The translations under genes were made by a program, and so were the position numbers. Positions 1 to 10,586 of a stretch of 64,000 nt of DNA are shown here, one piece after another; the first letter of the stretch is position 1; every line of letters starts with the position of its first letter. The DNA comes from Pontimicrobium aquaticum (GTDB taxonomy: Bacteria; Bacteroidota; Bacteroidia; Flavobacteriales; Flavobacteriaceae), in assembly GCF_005047595.1 (NCBI RefSeq), contig NZ_SUPL01000003.1, forward strand, positions 186,001 to 250,000, written 5' to 3'. The notes beneath the pieces are model-generated. The model worked only from the letters and a program-made list of their open reading frames with translations, did no database searches and was not told where the DNA came from.

Positions 1-1
1 A

Positions 2-682
2 GATCAAATACTATCTAACCACGTAATTGTTGGAGCTACAGCTATGTCTAGTGATTTAGAAAACATGTATGTAAATACTGCAGCAACTTTTAATGGAACA
101 ATGAATAATCTTAGCATGTATATCAATACAGATAGTGGTGTTACTATCAACGGAGTTTCAGATGTAACTGCTGCAGATGTTGTTGCTTCAAATGGTGTAA
201 TTCATGTAGTTGACACTGTAATTGATTTACCAACAGTTGTTGATTTTGCTCTAGCTGATTCAACATTTGAAACATTAGTAGCAGCATTAACAAGAGATGA
301 TTTAACTTTTGATTATGTAGGAACACTCTCAACTAATATAGGTACTAGTCCAGCACCATTTACTGTATTTGCTCCAACTAACGATGCTTTCGGGAACTTG
401 TTAACAGAACTTGGAGCTTCTGGACTTGGAGATATTACAGAGCCTGTTTTAAAAGCAACTTTAGATCATCATGCAGTAGCTGCAGCTAATGTAAGAGCAG
501 AAGATTTAATGGATAATATGACCGTTGGGACTTTGGGTGGAGATATTACTGCCAACGTTACAGGAGGTGCAACATTAACTGATGCTAATGGTAGAGTTAG
601 TAATATTGTTAAAGTAAATGTACAAGCAGCTAATGGTGTTATTCACGTAATAGACAAAGTTGTTTTACCAAACTTAGATTAA
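2..682 (+). CDS. Fasciclin-domain surface protein (5' end cut by window)
   Basis: The frame is open to the left edge, so the true start lies outside the window. The visible part holds the end of one fasciclin (FAS1) domain and one complete one. Each closes with the family's last strand: ASNGVIHVVDTVI near visible residue 65 and AANGVIHVIDKVV at the C-terminus. The second domain also has the FTVFAPTNDAF motif. FAS1 proteins are extracellular or surface adhesion modules. Any export signal would be in the missing part. The gene ends in a bidirectional terminator. The family call is secure; the binding partner is unknown. Confidence 0.9.
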   Translation, partial: DQILSNHVIVGATAMSSDLENMYVNTAATFNGTMNNLSMYINTDSGVTINGVSDVTAADVVASNGVIHVVDTVIDLPTVVDFALADSTFETLVAALTRDDLTFDYVGTLSTNIGTSPAPFTVFAPTNDAFGNLLTELGASGLGDITEPVLKATLDHHAVAAANVRAEDLMDNMTVGTLGGDITANVTGGATLTDANGRVSNIVKVNVQAANGVIHVIDKVVLPNLD

Positions 683-748
683 ATACTATAATTAATTTGA
701 ATACATAAGTTTAGTTTAGTTAAAAATAAACCCTAGTCAGGTTTATTA

Positions 749-778
749 AAAAAAGCTCCTTTAATTAGGGGCTTTTTT
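749..778. terminator. Bidirectional rho-independent terminator
   Basis: The hairpin AAAAAGCTCC - TTTAATTA - GGGGCTTTTTT has A-rich and T-rich flanks, so it can work in both directions. It separates the fasciclin gene (plus) from the convergent MORN-variant gene, whose stop codon overlaps its right arm. Confidence 0.8.
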
Positions 779-1472
779 ATTGTTTTTGTTTCTTTTTAGG
801 AGCACTAAAATCTGTTTCTTCTGTTAGTTTACCATCTTCATAATATTTCCATAAGCCCACTTTTTTTCCTTTATTATATTTTCCTTCAGCTATTAAGTCT
901 CCTTTAGGATGATAATATTTAGCAATACCATGAAGTTCGCCATTGTCATAATTAAACTCTTTTAAAACAACTCCCTTTGCAGAATACCAATAAGATTTTC
1001 CATGCTGCTTGCCAACAACATAATTTACACGTTCGGCTACAACACCATCTTTATAATACACTAATTTCTCTCCTTCTAACTCACCTTTAGAATTATAATT
1101 TTCTAAAGTCATAATTTGATCAGATTTATTATGATAGTAAATCCATTTACCTACATATAACTTTCCAACCATTTTACCTTTACTAATCACTTTTCCATTG
1201 GATGCCAAAAAAGTAACCTGAGCACTATTATCGTTAGGATTAAATACCTTAGTAGCTGTTAATACACTTTTCTGTTTAACAAGTTTATAAAACTTAAATT
1301 CTCCTATTTCCTTACCATGGTCAAAGGTTCCTTCATAACGAACCTGTTTTGTTCCTTCAAAATTCTTTTTCCAGAGGCCATGTCGTTTTCCATCTGCATC
1401 AAACTGATTAATATCTTGGGCAAAAGCAACTAATGATATAAATAGAAATACACTAGAAAGTTTAAATTTCAT
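777..1472 (-). CDS. Exported MORN-variant (YwqK-like) repeat protein
   Basis: A 231-residue protein with an N-terminal signal peptide (about residues 1-18, ending LVAFAQ). The rest is built of short repeats of the MORN_2/YwqK type: units of the form G-x-W-x-Y-Y, for example KHGLWKKNF, YVGKWIYYHN, HGKSYWYSAKG and KVGLWKYYEDGK. The C-terminal tail is lysine-rich. Such proteins are common in Bacteroidota and most have no assigned role. Some YwqK-like proteins act as antitoxins, but no toxin gene is adjacent and the signal peptide argues against that here. It lies downstream of yidC, behind that gene's terminator, and is probably transcribed alone. Confidence 0.8.
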   Translation of the reverse strand: MKFKLSSVFLFISLVAFAQDINQFDADGKRHGLWKKNFEGTKQVRYEGTFDHGKEIGEFKFYKLVKQKSVLTATKVFNPNDNSAQVTFLASNGKVISKGKMVGKLYVGKWIYYHNKSDQIMTLENYNSKGELEGEKLVYYKDGVVAERVNYVVGKQHGKSYWYSAKGVVLKEFNYDNGELHGIAKYYHPKGDLIAEGKYNKGKKVGLWKYYEDGKLTEETDFSAPKKKQKQ

Positions 1473-1526
1473 TCTTTTAAGTTTTATATGTGTTAAACGT
1501 TACAATTTTACGAAAATTGTAGATAC

Positions 1527-1554
1527 AAAAAAGCTACCAAATTGGTAGCTTTTT
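1527..1554 (-). terminator. Terminator of yidC
   Basis: The inverted repeat AAAAAGCTACC - AAATT - GGTAGCTTTTT lies 16 bases beyond the yidC stop and gives a U-run on the minus-strand transcript. It is symmetrical enough to work in either direction. Confidence 0.8.
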
Positions 1555-1569
1555 CAATAGTTATTAACT

Positions 1570-3477
1570 CTATTTTTTTCTATTTTGCTGTTGTCGTTTT
1601 TGTTCTTCGGCTTTTTCCATCATTTCCTGCATACGACGTTGAAATTTACTTTGCTTTTTAGGGCGCTTTTTCTTTTCTTGAATTTGTGCATGAATTTTAT
1701 CTTCATCCAAAATATAATTCTTAATTACTAGCATAATTCCAATTGTAATTAAGTTAGAAATAAAGTAATATAAACTTAAACCAGCTGCATACTGATTAAA
1801 GAATACCATTAACATTAATGGTGAAAAGTATATCATATACTTCATCATTTTCTGCATATCTGGCATCCCTTCTTGTGTTGGTTGCGATGCCACTTGTTGT
1901 CCAGTTGTCATTTTCATATAGAAGAAAATAGCAATACCAGCTAATATTGGGAATAAACTAACATGATCACCATATAAAGGAATTCTAAATGGTAGTTCAG
2001 CTATAATATCATAAGATGATAAATCTTCTGCCCAAAGAAAACTTTTTTGACGTAACTCTATAGCAGTTGGAAAAAACATAAACAATGCATAAAACACTGG
2101 TAATTGCAATAACGCTGGCAAACAACCACTCATGGGGCTTGCTCCTGCCTTACTATACAATGCCATTGTTTCTTGTTGCTTTTTCATTGGGTTATCCTTG
2201 TGCTTTTTGCTAATCTCTGTAATCTCAGGCTTTAAAATTTTCATTTTAGCTTGAGACAAATACGATTTATAAAGCACTGGAGATAACACAATTCTTACTA
2301 CAATAGTCATGATAATAATGGCGATTCCATAAGGAAAAACACCACTTAAAAATCCGAATAAAGGAATAAATAAGCTTTTGTTTATCCATCCAAAAATTCC
2401 CCATCCATAAGGAATACTTTCTTCTAAATTTCTATCGTACTCTTTTAGAATTCTACCATCGGTTGGTCCATAGTACATATCCATAGACTCGCTTAACTCT
2501 CCTCCATTTAACTCTAAAGGAATTACAGCAGAATAACTTTTTGTGTACAACGTATCGATGTCTTCATCTAGCACTAAAGTTTCAGATGTTAAAGAAGCCG
2601 TTTTAAAAGGCTTATCTGTTAACAGAATAGAACTAAAAAAGTGTTGTCTGTAAGATAACCAATTGATATTTCCTTCAACTTCTTCATCATTTCCAGCTTG
2701 CGATAGTTTACTTATTTTATCTCCATTTTCATGTTCGTAAGTTAAACGTGTGTATCTATTTTCATAAGAAATACTTTTGGCTTGACGACGTCCTTTTAAT
2801 TTCCAATCTAAACTAACATCTTGAGAACCATTAATAACATTACTTAAACCTTGCGACCTTACATTAAACCCTAACATATAATCGTTAGGTTTTAGCTCAT
2901 ATCTATATTCCAAAAACTGCGTTTCGGAAACTTTTAATTTCATGGATAATACTTGATTATCTCCATTTTGAGTCAATGTTGGCTGAAAATAAAGGTCTTT
3001 AGTATTTAAGGTTCTATTATCTGTTGTTCCAAAATTAATATTGAAAATGGCGTTTTGATCCTTAATTAAATACACAGGAACCGAATCGAAATCTGTAAAC
3101 TGTTTTAACTTCACTTCTTCAAAATAACCACCTTTGTTATTTACAATAATTTTTAACACCTCATTTTCTAGAACAGTAGTTGCATCTTGTGCTGAAGGCA
3201 ATGACGCAGAATAAGCAAAAGCACCTATTTTATTTTGTAAATCTGCCAATTGTGAAGAATCGGTTGTTTGGGTAGCAACAAAATCGGCTGGTGTAGCCTT
3301 AAAATCATCTTCAGCTTCTTTAGCTTTTTTATCAGCTTGAACTTGCTCTTGCTTAGCTTCTTCTTGTGCTTGTAACTCTTCAGGTGTTGGCTGATTTTGA
3401 TAGAGCATGTATATTAAAATCAATGCTATAAGTACAAAACCTATGATTGAATTAATATCTAATTTTTTTTCTTCCAT
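1570..3477 (-). CDS. yidC: Membrane protein insertase YidC
   Basis: YidC inserts and folds inner-membrane proteins, alone or with SecYEG. The 635-residue length fits the long gram-negative form. An N-terminal transmembrane segment (about residues 10-26) is followed by a charged, Glu/Lys/Ala-rich linker and a large periplasmic domain (about 90-345). The conserved five-helix insertase core (about 355-590) contains SPMSGCLPALLQLPVFYALF, with a polar loop before it. The tail is very basic (KKKRPKKQSKFQRR), as expected for ribosome contact. It follows pyrG on the same strand with a gap of about 90 bases. That gap contains a TATATTTG box that may be a promoter -7 element, although a well-spaced -33 TTG is missing. 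Confidence 0.97.
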   Translation of the reverse strand: MEEKKLDINSIIGFVLIALILIYMLYQNQPTPEELQAQEEAKQEQVQADKKAKEAEDDFKATPADFVATQTTDSSQLADLQNKIGAFAYSASLPSAQDATTVLENEVLKIIVNNKGGYFEEVKLKQFTDFDSVPVYLIKDQNAIFNINFGTTDNRTLNTKDLYFQPTLTQNGDNQVLSMKLKVSETQFLEYRYELKPNDYMLGFNVRSQGLSNVINGSQDVSLDWKLKGRRQAKSISYENRYTRLTYEHENGDKISKLSQAGNDEEVEGNINWLSYRQHFFSSILLTDKPFKTASLTSETLVLDEDIDTLYTKSYSAVIPLELNGGELSESMDMYYGPTDGRILKEYDRNLEESIPYGWGIFGWINKSLFIPLFGFLSGVFPYGIAIIIMTIVVRIVLSPVLYKSYLSQAKMKILKPEITEISKKHKDNPMKKQQETMALYSKAGASPMSGCLPALLQLPVFYALFMFFPTAIELRQKSFLWAEDLSSYDIIAELPFRIPLYGDHVSLFPILAGIAIFFYMKMTTGQQVASQPTQEGMPDMQKMMKYMIYFSPLMLMVFFNQYAAGLSLYYFISNLITIGIMLVIKNYILDEDKIHAQIQEKKKRPKKQSKFQRRMQEMMEKAEEQKRQQQNRKK

Positions 3478-3566
3478 GTATTATTGTTGACTTATAAAAA
3501 GTTTCTTTGTTTTTTAGGAATGACAAATATAGCTTTTACCTAACAAAAAGCTATCCATTATCTTGT

Positions 3567-5210
<1,644 letters not shown>

Positions 5211-5221
5211 TTAAACGCAGG

Positions 5222-5229
5222 CAAATTTA
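5222..5229 (-). promoter_or_regulatory. Possible pyrG promoter -7 box
   Basis: TAAATTTG on the minus strand matches the Bacteroidota -7 consensus TAnnTTTG and would start transcription about 15 bases before the pyrG ATG. No TTG is visible at the expected -33 distance, so the call rests on one box. Confidence 0.4.
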
Positions 5230-5323
5230 CAAAATTTCTGCACTTTTTTGAGCTTTGTTCTGGGTTATTTGTAAGCCATTGATAATAATCTTTATATGTG
5301 GCATATTTACGTAGTAATACGTA

Positions 5324-5354
5324 TTGATTTTCTTACTAAAATTCATTAGATTTG
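5324..5354 (+). promoter_or_regulatory. Flavobacterial-type promoter of the barrel-protein gene
   Basis: TTG, 20 bases, then TAGATTTG fits the Bacteroidota sigma-ABfr consensus (TTG - N17-23 - TAnnTTTG). It lies 27 bases before the ATG of the next plus-strand gene. A small inverted repeat (TACGTA-GTAA-TACGTA) sits just upstream. Confidence 0.6.
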
Positions 5355-5381
5355 TTAACTCATTTAAAAATCCCCTAAAAT

Positions 5382-6647
5382 ATGAAGCATAAACTACTAT
5401 TGTTATTCTTGACCATTATCTCTGCCAAGTCTTATTCTCAAATCGATTTTGAAAAAGGTTATTTTATTAATAACTCTGGAGAAAAAGTTGAATGTTTAAT
5501 AAAAAATACCGATTGGAGAAATAATCCTAAAGAGTTTAGCTACAAGCTTGCAGAAAACTCAAAAGTACAAAGAACTGGTATCGAATCCATAAAAGAATTT
5601 GGTGTTTTTGGAGTTTCAAAATATATAAGAAGCAATGTAAAGATGGACAGATCCAGTGAAAATCTTAACAACTTAAGTAATGACAGAAATCCAAAATTTA
5701 AAGAAGAACAACTGTTTTTAAAAGTTTTACTTGAGGGGAAAGCTAATTTATTTATGTACGCTGAAGGAAGTTTAAAAAGGTTTTTTTACAATAATGAAAA
5801 CTCTAACATAGAACAGTTAGTATTTAAAAGCTATTTAAAAAACTATAAAACCTTTAATAGATTCTTAAAAGGTCGTAAAAACAGTGACGATGTAGTAGGT
5901 AAAAACACCAAGTTTAAACAGCAATTATGGAATAACTTAAAATGCTCATCATTTACTATAAAAACAATAGAAAACCTTGAGTATAGAGAAAAAAGTTTAA
6001 TTAACTTTTTTATTAAATATAATGAATGTAATAGTTCAATCTATACCACATATATAAAGAAAAAAGAAAAAGATTTATTTAATTTAACCTTAAGACCTCG
6101 TATAAATACTTCTTCTGCAAAAATTCAGAATACCAATTTTAGCTATCCTCTTTATAGTGATTTTGGTAATCAAATTAATTTTGGGTTAGGAATTGAAGCA
6201 GAATTTATTTTACTTTTTAATAAAAATAAATGGTCAATATTAATTGAAGGCAATTATCAAAGTTTTAAAGCAAATAAAACTATTACATTAAGAAATCATA
6301 CTTCTTCTCAAGAACTAGATGCGAATGTTACATACAACTCTATTGAATTTCCTATAGGCTTAAGACATTATTTCTTTTTAAATAACAATTCTAAAATTTT
6401 TGCTAACGTATTATATATCATTGATTTTACTTTAAAATCATCATCTATAGATTTTAAAAGACCCGACAATACTAGCTATGCTACACTAGATGTAAATTCT
6501 AATAATGCTCTAGGTTTTGGGTTAGGATTTAAACAAAATAGATTTAGCTTGGAAGCAAGATACATTACCAATAGACCACTTACTTTCTCTACATGGAAGT
6601 CTGAATATAAATCAGCCTCTCTAATTTTTGGCTATTCTTTTTTATAA
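5382..6647 (+). CDS. Uncharacterised outer-membrane beta-barrel protein
   Basis: A 421-residue protein with a signal peptide (MKHKLLLLFLTIISAKSYSQ). After the signal comes a flavobacterial N-terminal region (FEKGYFINNSGEKVECLIKN and following, about residues 23-220) that I know only from uncharacterised proteins. The C-terminal half (about 225-421) alternates hydrophobic and polar residues in short strands. It has motifs such as NFGLGIEAEF and FGLGFKQNRFSLEARY and ends in an aromatic residue (SLIFGYSFL), as in PorT-like barrels. It probably sits in the outer membrane. It has its own promoter and no obvious operon partner. Its function is unknown. Confidence 0.75.
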   Translation: MKHKLLLLFLTIISAKSYSQIDFEKGYFINNSGEKVECLIKNTDWRNNPKEFSYKLAENSKVQRTGIESIKEFGVFGVSKYIRSNVKMDRSSENLNNLSNDRNPKFKEEQLFLKVLLEGKANLFMYAEGSLKRFFYNNENSNIEQLVFKSYLKNYKTFNRFLKGRKNSDDVVGKNTKFKQQLWNNLKCSSFTIKTIENLEYREKSLINFFIKYNECNSSIYTTYIKKKEKDLFNLTLRPRINTSSAKIQNTNFSYPLYSDFGNQINFGLGIEAEFILLFNKNKWSILIEGNYQSFKANKTITLRNHTSSQELDANVTYNSIEFPIGLRHYFFLNNNSKIFANVLYIIDFTLKSSSIDFKRPDNTSYATLDVNSNNALGFGLGFKQNRFSLEARYITNRPLTFSTWKSEYKSASLIFGYSFL

Positions 6648-6799
6648 AAAAACTAATTATAATACATAAACTTAATCACACTTTAATGTCTAACTCTTTC
6701 AATAATCATTCTAAATAATTATTACAAATAGCTTTAAATTATCTTTTATAAGCAAAAATTGTTAACTTAGTTAAGCTAGAATTTTCAACTATCAAACTA

Positions 6800-7240
6800 A
6801 TGAAAGGCTCTAATTTAATTAAAACCCAATCAAATAAATTAATCTATTTAGGAGTCTTACTTTTTTTTCTAGGCTTAATTATTGGGCTTTTAGCGCCTAT
6901 TTTTTCAAACCCTAGAATGGCTGTTTCAAGTCATTTAGAAGGCGTATTAAATGGAATGTTTCTTATTGTTTTAGGTTTAATTTGGAATAAAATTGATCTT
7001 TCACACAAATGGCTCAAAATTACTTTTTGGCTTGCCATATACGGTACTTTTGTAAATTGGTTTGCTATACTTTTAGCGGCTACATTTGATGCTGGAAAAA
7101 TGTTAGGAATTGTAGCCAATGGAAAAGAAGGAACTCCAATTATTGAAGGCATTATTACATTTTCACTCATTTCGCTATCTCTAGCAATGTTAATTATTTG
7201 TGTAACTACTTTAATAGGGCTTAGAAGAAATATGAAATAA
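6800..7240 (+). CDS. Hydroxylaminobenzene mutase / styrene-oxide-isomerase-like membrane protein
   Basis: A 146-residue protein with four predicted membrane helices (about 16-36, 48-64, 72-94, 118-140). The stretch NPRMAVSSHLEGVLNGMFLI closely resembles the core of hydroxylaminobenzene mutase (HabA/HabB), and the spacing H45-x5-N51 matches H58-x5-N64 of styrene-oxide isomerase StyC as I recall that sequence. StyC has been reported to bind haem b through that histidine. A second conserved asparagine (N86, in YGTFVNW) fits the same family. The natural substrate in flavobacteria is unknown. The next gene starts two bases after its stop, so the two are probably co-transcribed. Family membership is likely; enzymatic activity is inference. 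Confidence 0.7.
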   Translation: MKGSNLIKTQSNKLIYLGVLLFFLGLIIGLLAPIFSNPRMAVSSHLEGVLNGMFLIVLGLIWNKIDLSHKWLKITFWLAIYGTFVNWFAILLAATFDAGKMLGIVANGKEGTPIIEGIITFSLISLSLAMLIICVTTLIGLRRNMK

Positions 7241-7241
7241 A

Positions 7242-7760
7242 ATGAATACTAATACATTTTTTTTGAAAACAATTTGGATTATTATTTTTAGTCTATCTGT
7301 TATTTCTTGCAATAAATCTAAATCATTTTCATTAGACAAAGAAACGGCTAAAATACTTAAAATGCATCATGCACAACGAGAGTATCATTTCAACAAAGAC
7401 TCTATTGCTTTTGCCAACCAACTCTCAAAAAACTTTATTTCTGTGAATAAAGGTGAAATAAGTAAACCAACTAAAGAAGCTACTATTGCCAGATACAACA
7501 ATTATTTCTCTTCGGTGGAGTTTGTAAAATGGGATGATGTTTCTGAACCTTTAATTAAATTTTCTGATGATGGTACTTTAGCTTATACTATTGTAGATAA
7601 AGTGGTAACTATAACTTACAAAAACGAAAACGATAGTTTAGTTGAAGAAGAAACTCGTTTTGCCTGGACCGCGATTTACAAAAAGTATGGCGATGAATGG
7701 AAAATTGACCATGTAGCCTCAACAAATAAGCCAAGTGTTAAAACACTTATTGAAGATTAA
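7242..7760 (+). CDS. Lipoprotein with a probable NTF2/SnoaL-like fold
   Basis: A 172-residue protein. The N-terminus is a lipoprotein signal ending in the lipobox SVISC, so the mature protein is probably anchored in a membrane. The remainder, for example ANQLSKNFISVNKGEI, then TKEATIARYNNYF, and finally ETRFAWTAIYKKYGDEWKI, has the layout of NTF2-like (SnoaL/DUF4440) proteins: an early helix pair and a closing Trp-containing strand pair. Many such proteins bind small ligands. It follows the isomerase-like gene by one base, so the two may act together. It ends in a 4-base convergent overlap with the next gene. Confidence 0.65.
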   Translation: MNTNTFFLKTIWIIIFSLSVISCNKSKSFSLDKETAKILKMHHAQREYHFNKDSIAFANQLSKNFISVNKGEISKPTKEATIARYNNYFSSVEFVKWDDVSEPLIKFSDDGTLAYTIVDKVVTITYKNENDSLVEEETRFAWTAIYKKYGDEWKIDHVASTNKPSVKTLIED

Positions 7761-7987
7761 GAGTTCCTCTGTATTCTTCTAACCAACTCTTCCAACCCAT
7801 TTACTTTAAGCTCGTAAACTGTAGCAAGCATCTTACCTATTTGTCCTTTTGGAAAACCTTTGGTTTTATACCACACTACATAATGTTCAGGTAAATCTAT
7901 CATATACTTGCCTTTATACTTTCCGTAAGGCATTTTGGTTTTGGCGAGCTTTATTAGAAATTGTTTGCTTTGGTCTTGGTTGAGCAT
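7757..7987 (-). CDS. DUF3820 family protein
   Basis: A 76-residue cytoplasmic protein with the DUF3820 pattern: MPYGKYKGKYMIDLPEHYVV, then a Trp, followed by KGFPKGQIGKML. The same fold forms the C-terminal domain of ExoX-like exonucleases; a fused copy occurs in this window in the exonuclease at 32.1-32.9 kb. The family has no established biochemical function, although some pseudomonad members were named as quorum-regulated virulence factors. Its ATG overlaps the stop of the upstream DUF922 gene by one base (TAATG), which suggests translational coupling. Confidence 0.8.
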   Translation of the reverse strand: MLNQDQSKQFLIKLAKTKMPYGKYKGKYMIDLPEHYVVWYKTKGFPKGQIGKMLATVYELKVNGLEELVRRIQRNS

Positions 7988-8520
7988 TATGAACTGTATC
8001 GTACTAATTTGTTAAGAGCATCAACTATTTTTTCTTGCCACTCTTGTTGTTTCTCTATGTTTTGAGAATGTCTAGTTTCGGCATCGTACTTGTTTTGCAA
8101 AGCTTCTAACTCTTTATTTATAGCATTATGCAATCTATTCATTTGCTTTTCAATATCTTTTGTAAACCTTGTATTTTCAATACGTTGCCTAAACATACGT
8201 GCGTGGAGTTCGGTAATATCGAAATGTAAACGTTCGTGGTTTAAAATATTGTTATTTACCTTTTCTTTTAAACACCATGATTTGTCCGGGTAAAAATCGG
8301 CACTAACAGTATAATTGTAATCTATTAATCGTGTATCAGACATTTTTGTTGAATAGCTAAAAGTAATTCCTGATGCAGTAACTGCTACTGAATTATTTTC
8401 AGGCTTTGGTTTACCTTTAAAATTGCTCCACTCCAAGCGATTATTTAAATCCCAACTAATTACTGGACTATCTTGAAACAATAAAATAGAAAGTGCGCTG
8501 GCTATTAAAAACTTGTACAT
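7987..8520 (-). CDS. DUF922 family putative zinc-dependent protease, exported
   Basis: A 177-residue protein with an N-terminal hydrophobic export segment (residues 1-16). The DUF922 core is present: SWDLNNRLEWSNFKG near the N-terminus and an HExxH zinc motif, NHERLHFDI (H95, E96, H99), followed by ELHAR. The C-terminal third is helical and charged, probably a coiled coil. The family is predicted to be metallopeptidase-like; no substrate is known. It forms a two-gene unit with the DUF3820 gene. Confidence 0.75.
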   Translation of the reverse strand: MYKFLIASALSILLFQDSPVISWDLNNRLEWSNFKGKPKPENNSVAVTASGITFSYSTKMSDTRLIDYNYTVSADFYPDKSWCLKEKVNNNILNHERLHFDITELHARMFRQRIENTRFTKDIEKQMNRLHNAINKELEALQNKYDAETRHSQNIEKQQEWQEKIVDALNKLVRYSS

Positions 8521-8579
8521 AGCATTTATTTAATACAGAAAAAACGCAGTAATATTTGTTTTTATTGCAGTGTACTACA

Positions 8580-10517
8580 TTACTTTTTAACCTCAACAAT
8601 TTTAAGGTTATCGAACTTTACAATATACATCGCCTCGTTATAGTAGCCACCAAACATTTTTTTACCGTAACGAAATTTATTTTCGACATATTCGGTTTCA
8701 ATATCATTGGAAGATGCTTCATATAGGTTCTCTGCTGAAGCTAAACGCAATAACACATCCATAGTTAAATCAAACCCTCTAATGGCAAAGCGGTTTGGTG
8801 TAGTATAAAATCTTTCTTTATAGGCTCTTACAAAACTATTAGATTGCTCATTATTGAAAGGTTTATTAGGAGAAGGGTACATAAATTTTAATTTTGACAA
8901 AGTAACATTTGACACATTTTCGCCATCAAAGGCTCTGTTTTTATCACTTGTTACCAATACAACTTTTCGTTCTATTTCTAGCTCCTCGTCAAAACCTATA
9001 AACCCTGTTAGCATACTCGTTACATTAGACACAAACCCTTCGTTATTAGATTCTAAAAACACTAAGTTTAAACCTTCTCTAAACTCTTCTTCAATGTCTT
9101 CCATTAAAATATAGAACATGTCTTTTCCTGTGTCTTCATCAGTACGGGAAAAAATTTGTTTAGCGCTAGGAAATTCTTGTTTAAATGTATTGTTTTCGCT
9201 TCGGTGTGCCTGATCAGAAATAATTAAAATACGACTAGGAATAGAATCTAGTTGTTTTACATACTCAACAATACGCTTGCGTTTTAATTCGTTTGAAGGA
9301 ATGGTTTGAAACACATTATTGTATATATTGTCAGTCTCAGACACTGGCGAAATCATTGGTACATTATCGCGACGCATAGCAACTGCTGCTCGATCAAAAT
9401 TTTCTGGTCTAATAGGTCCTATAACAGCATCATACTGAGAAAAGTTGTTTTGGCTTAAAATATTAGACACTTCACTTGGTCTTGCTTTGGTATCATATAC
9501 ATCCAACTTAGTAGAAATCCCTAATTGCTTAGCTGAATCTAATGCCATTAATACGCCTGTATGGAAATCTAATGAAAAATTTGTTATCCCAGTTCCTCTG
9601 CCCAACATTTCTTTAACTTCTTGAATAGAATCCATATCAATACGATCCAATCTAAAAGGCAACATCACCGCTAAATTTTTGGTGTTGTAGTTGGTAATCT
9701 TATCAATTAAAACAGAGCGTGAAACATCTTTATAACTACTATTATCATTAACGTCTTTAGGAACTTTAATAATCATACCTGCTTTTAAACCTCCTTCTTT
9801 TAATTCAGGGTTTAAACTTTCTATTTCTTCTTGGGTTAATCCTAGTTTTCGTTTTAAAGCAAAAAAACCTTCTCTTGGCACTACTGTATAATAACCATAA
9901 GTTTCATCAATTTCCTTTTCTTCATTATTGGCTATATTAGGCACGTTAATTTCTTGACCAACCTGTAATGTATCTAGCATTTTAGGGTTAAGTTGTTCTA
10001 ATTCATCTACAGTGATTCCAAATTTATAAGCAATACGCCATTTTCCTTCTTTAGGCAGTACCTTATAACTTCTAATGGTATTTCCTAAAGTAGTAGTGGT
10101 ATTTACTTTATCGTATTTAGGGATATTAATTTTGTCTCCTTTCCTAAGATTCTCTGAGTACAAACGATTATTATGCTTCTTAATATCATCTACAGAGATA
10201 TTATAAATTTTACTAATACTATATAGGGTTTCTCTACGTTTTACTTTGTGTGTTTTATAGCCAACCAACTTAGTGACTTGAGTCTCCACAGGGCTATCAA
10301 GTACTTTAGACTTAGGTATAATAATTACCATATTAGGTTGAAAACTGTTTTTAGCATCAGGATTTAAAGCATATATATCGTAAGGTGTAACCATATATAT
10401 TTTTGCAATACTCTCAATGGTTTCACCAACTTTTACTTTATGTGTTTTATAATCTTGCGCCATAGCTGAAAAACTAAAAAGCACTATAAAACTTAAACTA
10501 ACTAAAAACTTCTTCAT
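8580..10517 (-). CDS. LysM-repeat protein with a periplasmic-binding-type receptor domain
   Basis: A 645-residue protein. A signal peptide (1-20, ending FSAMAQ) precedes four LysM-type repeats: about residues 22-70 (THKVKVGETIESIAKIYMVT), 86-135, 148-196 and 207-256. LysM units bind peptidoglycan or chitin-like sugars. From about residue 275 to the end there is a type I periplasmic binding fold like ABC-transporter receptors: NLAVMLPFRLD, then YDAVIGPIRPEN, VPMISPVSETDN, and RFAIRGFDLTMDVLLRLAS. No transporter subunits are nearby, so it may be a cell-wall sensor or structural protein rather than a transport receptor. It lies just downstream of guaA with a gap of about 70 bases. Confidence 0.8.
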   Translation of the reverse strand: MKKFLVSLSFIVLFSFSAMAQDYKTHKVKVGETIESIAKIYMVTPYDIYALNPDAKNSFQPNMVIIIPKSKVLDSPVETQVTKLVGYKTHKVKRRETLYSISKIYNISVDDIKKHNNRLYSENLRKGDKINIPKYDKVNTTTTLGNTIRSYKVLPKEGKWRIAYKFGITVDELEQLNPKMLDTLQVGQEINVPNIANNEEKEIDETYGYYTVVPREGFFALKRKLGLTQEEIESLNPELKEGGLKAGMIIKVPKDVNDNSSYKDVSRSVLIDKITNYNTKNLAVMLPFRLDRIDMDSIQEVKEMLGRGTGITNFSLDFHTGVLMALDSAKQLGISTKLDVYDTKARPSEVSNILSQNNFSQYDAVIGPIRPENFDRAAVAMRRDNVPMISPVSETDNIYNNVFQTIPSNELKRKRIVEYVKQLDSIPSRILIISDQAHRSENNTFKQEFPSAKQIFSRTDEDTGKDMFYILMEDIEEEFREGLNLVFLESNNEGFVSNVTSMLTGFIGFDEELEIERKVVLVTSDKNRAFDGENVSNVTLSKLKFMYPSPNKPFNNEQSNSFVRAYKERFYTTPNRFAIRGFDLTMDVLLRLASAENLYEASSNDIETEYVENKFRYGKKMFGGYYNEAMYIVKFDNLKIVEVKK

Positions 10518-10586
10518 GTGTTATCTTTAAATGTATATACGTAAATAATTGCTGACATAGACTTAGCTACAAACAAGTCACATATA

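Noticed and set aside
147-332. Minus-strand open frame opposite the fasciclin gene, rich in Leu and Gln
   Set aside because: Its composition is the mirror of the Ala/Thr/Asp/Val-rich fasciclin codons; no start context or family.
777-1472. Toxin-antitoxin pair around the YwqK-like protein
   Set aside because: The protein has a signal peptide and no candidate toxin is adjacent.
5308-5323. TACGTA-GTAA-TACGTA as an operator
   Set aside because: Short and in AT-rich DNA; no second copy noticed elsewhere in the window and no regulator nearby to support it.
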